10,917 bases of DNA, from positions 1 to 10,917 of the forward strand of contig JADGJL010001024.1 in assembly GCA_027600665.1 (NCBI GenBank). The letters run 5' to 3'. This DNA comes from Irineochytrium annulatum. Lineage: Eukaryota > Chytridiomycota > Chytridiomycetes > Chytridiales > Chytridiaceae. Both the position numbers and the translations under genes were made by a program. Under the pieces are notes generated by a model, which searched no databases, was not told where the DNA came from, and saw nothing but the letters and a program-made list of their open reading frames with translations. Below are positions 8,601 to 10,917 of the stretch, one piece after another. Positions within the stretch are counted from its first letter, which is position 1. Every line of letters starts with the position of its first letter.

Positions 8601-8932
8601 GCACTCCGCTCCGAGCTCATCAGAGCGTTCCTGATCTCGACCGAGTATTCCGGGTAGAAGATGCGCGCGCCGATGTAGTTCTGGTAGGCGCGCCAACCGG
8701 CACCCGAATAGAACGCAGAGCCCTCCGCGCCGAGGCGGATCATGAAGCCCAGCGGGTCGGTCCTGAATCGGCCTTCGAGGATTAGCGAAGATGGTCGCAG
8801 CGTTAGATGAGCGGCTTGCAGTTGGTACGAAGAGGCAGAACACGTACCGCCCCCGGGGCCGGTCAGGCTTGTTGACTCATTCGTCTTTGAGACTCGGCCG
8901 CCGACGACGCTGGAGGATGGCTTTGGCGGCAT
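5663..8932 (-). CDS. Glycerol-3-phosphate (or DHAP) acyltransferase, PlsB/GPAM/GNPAT superfamily
   Basis: Transfers an acyl chain to sn-1 of glycerol-3-phosphate or dihydroxyacetone phosphate, the first step of phospholipid and triacylglycerol (or ether lipid) synthesis, at a membrane. Exons (minus): 8848-8932, 8601-8772, 8344-8538, 8207-8288, 7906-8163, 7584-7850, 7332-7530, 7011-7286, 6669-6965, 6456-6623, 5882-6416, 5663-5825. All introns are GT-AG, 39-75 nt; the sum is 2697 nt, 898 aa, with no frame break. The four acyltransferase motifs are present: CHKSHVD (H199-x4-D204), GAFFIRR (241-247), FIEGTRSR (276-283) and IVPMSI (312-317). The N-terminal GRFRTDPLGFMIRLGAEG, and C-terminal FYRNQVIHLFINE and FDFYCFLLWPFLETYW (hydrophobic), also fit the family. 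A low-complexity acidic insert (GGGDDEEEEDGEE) sits near the end. The frame is open to another ATG at 9130, so the protein may be 66 residues longer. The C-terminus, KKKPKL, resembles a weak peroxisomal PTS1. GPAT versus DHAPAT activity cannot be settled here. Confidence 0.93.
6417..6455 (-). other. 39-nt stop-free intron in the GPAT gene
   Basis: It starts GTAGTC and ends GTCACAG. Removing it joins LYYEG directly to DLSYLDAVNKE, as in other members of the family. Because its length is a multiple of three and it contains no stop, retention would simply add 13 residues (SPNFSFCVNGVTG). It is the shortest intron of the gene. Confidence 0.8.
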
Positions 8933-9261
8933 TGAGCGCTGCAATCGAGGCCCAGCAGGGGATGTTGAAGATGCGCGGGGGCTCGCCTCGTCGTTGCGGG
9001 CGAGATATGGCGCGCTGATCGATCTCGGTGCCAATTCAACCGTGCCCGTGCACTCCCAACCCCAAAACCCCTGTTCAGTTTTTCCTTCAAGCCAGTCTGC
9101 ATGAGCTGCTGGAATGTCCTTCGCCTGCATCGATGATGCACGTCACTGTCTCGTTTGATGGACGGCGGGGTGCGAGGTGTCGACATGAATGGTGGACACC
9201 TGGTGGACGTCGCTTGTTAAATACAGCGTACTGAGCGCGAGCGAATATACTGCTGCGTGGA
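8933..9261. other. Upstream region of the GPAT gene
   Basis: The DNA before the chosen GPAT ATG is GC-rich and open in all three minus-strand frames over much of its length, so a longer GPAT N-terminus or an upstream exon cannot be excluded. One frame reads RIFNIPCWASIAALNAAKA and overlaps the start. The ATG at 9130 is in frame with the GPAT. A TGTATTTAA stretch near 9218-9226 on the minus strand is a possible AT-rich core promoter. No other gene is supported. Confidence 0.4.
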
Positions 9262-9369
9262 CTGGAGTTCAGGAGAGAATCGATGTATTAATAAATATGC
9301 ATTCATTATCCTGATCACCCAGTCCCCTTCGTCGTCCGGCCCGTACCTGGAGTTCAGGAGAGAATCGAT
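9262..9369. repeat. 23-bp direct repeat, two copies 85 bp apart
   Basis: Identical 23-bp copies lie at 9262-9284 and 9347-9369 (beginning ctggagttcagg, ending agaatcgat). The second copy is followed by an inverted partner: gagttcagg at 9350-9358 pairs with cctgaactc at 9372-9380 around a 13-nt loop. The repeats lie just past the stop codon of the copia pol gene, where the 3' LTR should be, so they may be internal LTR repeats or traces of rearranged LTR ends. On the minus strand a purine run (gacgacgaagggga, 9336-9323) is followed by C and then TGGG, a possible polypurine tract and LTR start near 9321. Confidence 0.6.
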
Positions 9370-9380
9370 ACCCTGAACTC
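9350..9380. repeat. Short inverted repeat (9-bp arms)
   Basis: The arms gagttcagg (9350-9358) and cctgaactc (9372-9380) are perfectly complementary with a 13-nt loop containing atcgat. In RNA this would form a small hairpin right after the copia pol stop codon. Confidence 0.45.
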
Positions 9381-9394
9381 GGCCGGGCGGGCGT

Positions 9395-10480
9395 CTACGG
9401 CCGCGCGCGGGTGGGCGGTGTGTCACCGTCCGCGTTTACCCGACGCGGTCCCGACCTTTCACGCGTCCTATCCTCCTTGCAGTCCCCCGCGTGCGAGCGG
9501 GTGACAACCCCGAGTGCGTCCCTGAAGGTCGCGTGCTTATTACCGCCTAAGCCTTTGGTAAGGACGTCCGCGATCATGGCCGATGTGTGGATGTGCCGGA
9601 GGGTGAGAGAGGCGGGTTTATCAACAGGATTAATGTGGTCGCGGAGGAACATGTATTGAATGTCGAGGTGTTTGGTCTCGTGTCGCATAGCACCTTCCTC
9701 GCTATTGCGGAGTAGGCCCATGTTGTCGGTGTAGATGGTAGTGGGTGGCATGGTGTAGCCGAGGAAGGTGAGGATGTTCCGGACGTGAATTGTCTCCTTG
9801 GCGGCGCGGTGGGCGGCGACCGTCTCGGCCGCAACGGTCGAGTCGGCGACAGTGCGTTGCAATTTAGATGACGATGAGACGGCGCCTCCGCAAAGCATGA
9901 TGGCGAAGCCGGAGGTGGAGCGGCGGGTGGCGGTGTCCCCCGCGTGGTCCGCGTCGGTATAGGTGGTGATGGAGACGGGCTCAGAGGAGCGGGAGAAGGT
10001 GAGGCAGCGGTCGTTGGAGCCGTTGAGGTAGGCGAGGAGGTGTTGGAGCGCCTTCCAATGAACGGGGCGGGGATTGTGGGAGTGGCGACCGAGCTTGCCG
10101 AGGGTGAACAGTATGTCGGGTCGGGTGTTGCCGGCGTATTGGACGAGGCCGAGGACGCGGTAGTAGTTGCGGGATTTCATGAGGGTCAGGTCATCAGGTG
10201 TGGCCGGAGTGTCAGAGTCGAAGTCAATGGTGTCGGTGTTGCCGTTCCATGGGGTCAGGCGGGTGGTGGGACGGCCGTCTGGTGTGAGCGGGGTTTCGAG
10301 ACATTCGACGAGAATGGCGGCAATGTAATCCTGTTGGTCCAGGGTGGCATAGTCGTCGGAGTAGACTTTGCGGATGCCGATGAAGTGGCCGACGACGTCA
10401 GCCGTCGTTATCGTCATCTTGGAGTTTAGCCAAGAGAGGAAGCGGTCGATTTCGGGGGCACAGTTGGATCCGCCGCAAGC
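9395..10480 (-). pseudogene. Copia RT C-terminus and RNase H fragment
   Basis: It continues the pol frame after the frameshift: APEIDRFLSWLNSKMT, then the RT thumb and connection region (VLGLVQYAGNTRPDILF, HWKALQHLLAYLNGSND). RNase H follows, with acidic residues in TYTDADHAGD, VAAETVAAH and TIYTDNMGLL, and the conserved RRSTSGFAI and RHETKHLDIQYMFLRD. It ends in the usual copia finish IADVLTKGLGGNKHATFRDA plus a charged tail and a stop at 9395. The first ATG in frame is at 10417, but the coding frame is open upstream of it. Confidence 0.9.
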
Positions 10481-10917
10481 TCGCCGTCGTCGGTGTGGAT
10501 GATGAGCATCAGCATGCCGGACGGGGTGTCGAGGCGGAAGAGGTTAGGATCGGCGAAGCATTTGCGAAAGCCGTACTCGATGAGGTGGCGGTTACGAAAG
10601 GCGGCCCAGAGGTAAGCACCTTGTCGAGTGCCATATATCGCCTTGAGGATTTCCCAACCCCAGCCGTGCTGGTGAGCCGGTACCGTGAAACCTGCGGGAG
10701 GGAGGCAGTACAGCTCGTGGTCCATGGATGCGTTGAGGTAGGCGCCCTTGACGTCAAACTTCCGGGTCTGCATGCGGCGTTGCATGGCTATGGCGGTGAA
10801 AACTTTATTAGCGGTCATGGAGGGGGTGGAAGCGAAGGTTTTGCCGTAGGTGTCGGGGGTCTGCCGACTGCCGTTGACAACGAGGCGGGCCTTGTGTTGG
10901 ACGGTGCCGTCGTCGTC
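10426..10917 (-). pseudogene. Copia reverse transcriptase fragment
   Basis: Open from the window edge to a TAA at 10426, and partial at its N-terminus. It shows the copia RT order: HKARLVVNGSRQTPDTYGKT, then the first catalytic Asp in RKFDVKGAYLNASMDHELYC, AIYGTRQGAYLWAAF, GFRKCFADPNLF, and the metal-binding pair in IIHTDDGELAAD. The usual Y/F-x-D-D box reads HTDD here; histidine in that place is not rare in copia elements, while T before DD is less usual. After AAD the frame runs into unrelated residues and stops, because of the frameshift to the RNase H frame. Confidence 0.88.

Larger units (their letters stand above)
9395..10917 (-). mobile_element. Ty1/copia LTR retrotransposon, 3' part of pol, frameshifted
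   Basis: The minus strand carries the end of a copia-type polyprotein, reverse transcriptase followed by RNase H, the order typical of Ty1/copia pol 3' ends. The 5' part (gag, protease, integrase) lies beyond the window end. A one-base frame change near 10455-10490 separates the two domains, so this copy is probably dead. No complete LTR or target-site duplication can be recognised. It is inserted in the upstream region of the GPAT gene, same orientation. Confidence 0.9.

Noticed and set aside
8863..9186. 107-codon minus-strand reading frame upstream of GPAT
   Set aside because: Not in the GPAT frame, low-complexity Arg/Ser/His content, and overlaps the chosen GPAT first exon; GC-rich DNA gives long chance frames.
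9944..10429. 161-codon plus-strand reading frame rich in Gly, Val and Glu
   Set aside because: Antisense of the copia RT/RNase H coding sequence, which is clearly the real one.
1..10917. CRISPR array, bacterial operon or phage system
   Set aside because: No regular repeat-spacer structure; genes have spliceosomal introns, so the DNA is eukaryotic.

Overview
This is a piece of a eukaryotic nuclear genome. The genes are split by many very short introns (about 34-83 nt, GT...AG), and one of them could be reconstructed exon by exon with every phase agreeing. Gene content points to a fungus: a Myb/SANT-like plus coiled-coil protein of a type I associate with fungal genomes, an ANGEL/Ngl-type EEP phosphohydrolase and a Ty1/copia element. 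An early-diverging (chytrid-like) fungus is my best guess, from the intron style and the PlsB/GPAM-type acyltransferase, but no rRNA or marker gene is present to prove it.

Layout. (1) 25-1349, minus: a Myb/SANT-like protein gene with one intron. It is followed by an in-frame TAG and then by more open sequence ending in an Arg/Glu-rich coiled coil that may be its broken or differently spliced C-terminus. (2) 1350-1904: intergenic DNA with a cluster of ACGCGT boxes, a CAGTTT repeat and a TATA-like sequence. (3) 1905-about 3880, plus: a multi-exon gene of unrecognised family, perhaps HMG-box-like. It has good tiny introns but several single-base frame breaks, so I call it a pseudogene. (4) 3881-4275: AT-rich spacer with an AATAAA signal. 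(5) 4276-5589, minus: ANGEL/CCR4-Ngl-like EEP protein with all catalytic motifs and one unusual interruption. (6) 5663-8932, minus: a glycerol-3-phosphate acyltransferase of the PlsB/GPAM/GNPAT superfamily, 12 exons, 898 aa, intact, with all four acyltransferase motifs. (7) 8933-9394: GPAT upstream region and the downstream end of a retroelement, with a 23-bp direct repeat. (8) 9395-10917, minus: 3' part of a Ty1/copia pol gene (reverse transcriptase and RNase H) with one frameshift, running off the window.

The GPAT and ANGEL-like genes lie head-to-tail only about 73 bp apart. The GPAT makes lysophosphatidate or acyl-DHAP for membrane lipid synthesis; the ANGEL-like protein probably acts on RNA 3' ends. 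No functional link between them is evident. The copia remnant sits just upstream of the GPAT start and could affect its promoter. I found no convincing tRNA, rRNA or CRISPR and no clear novel multi-gene system. The most unusual items are the decayed unknown gene, the repeat-flanked interruption in the ANGEL-like gene, and the stop-free 39-nt intron in the GPAT gene.
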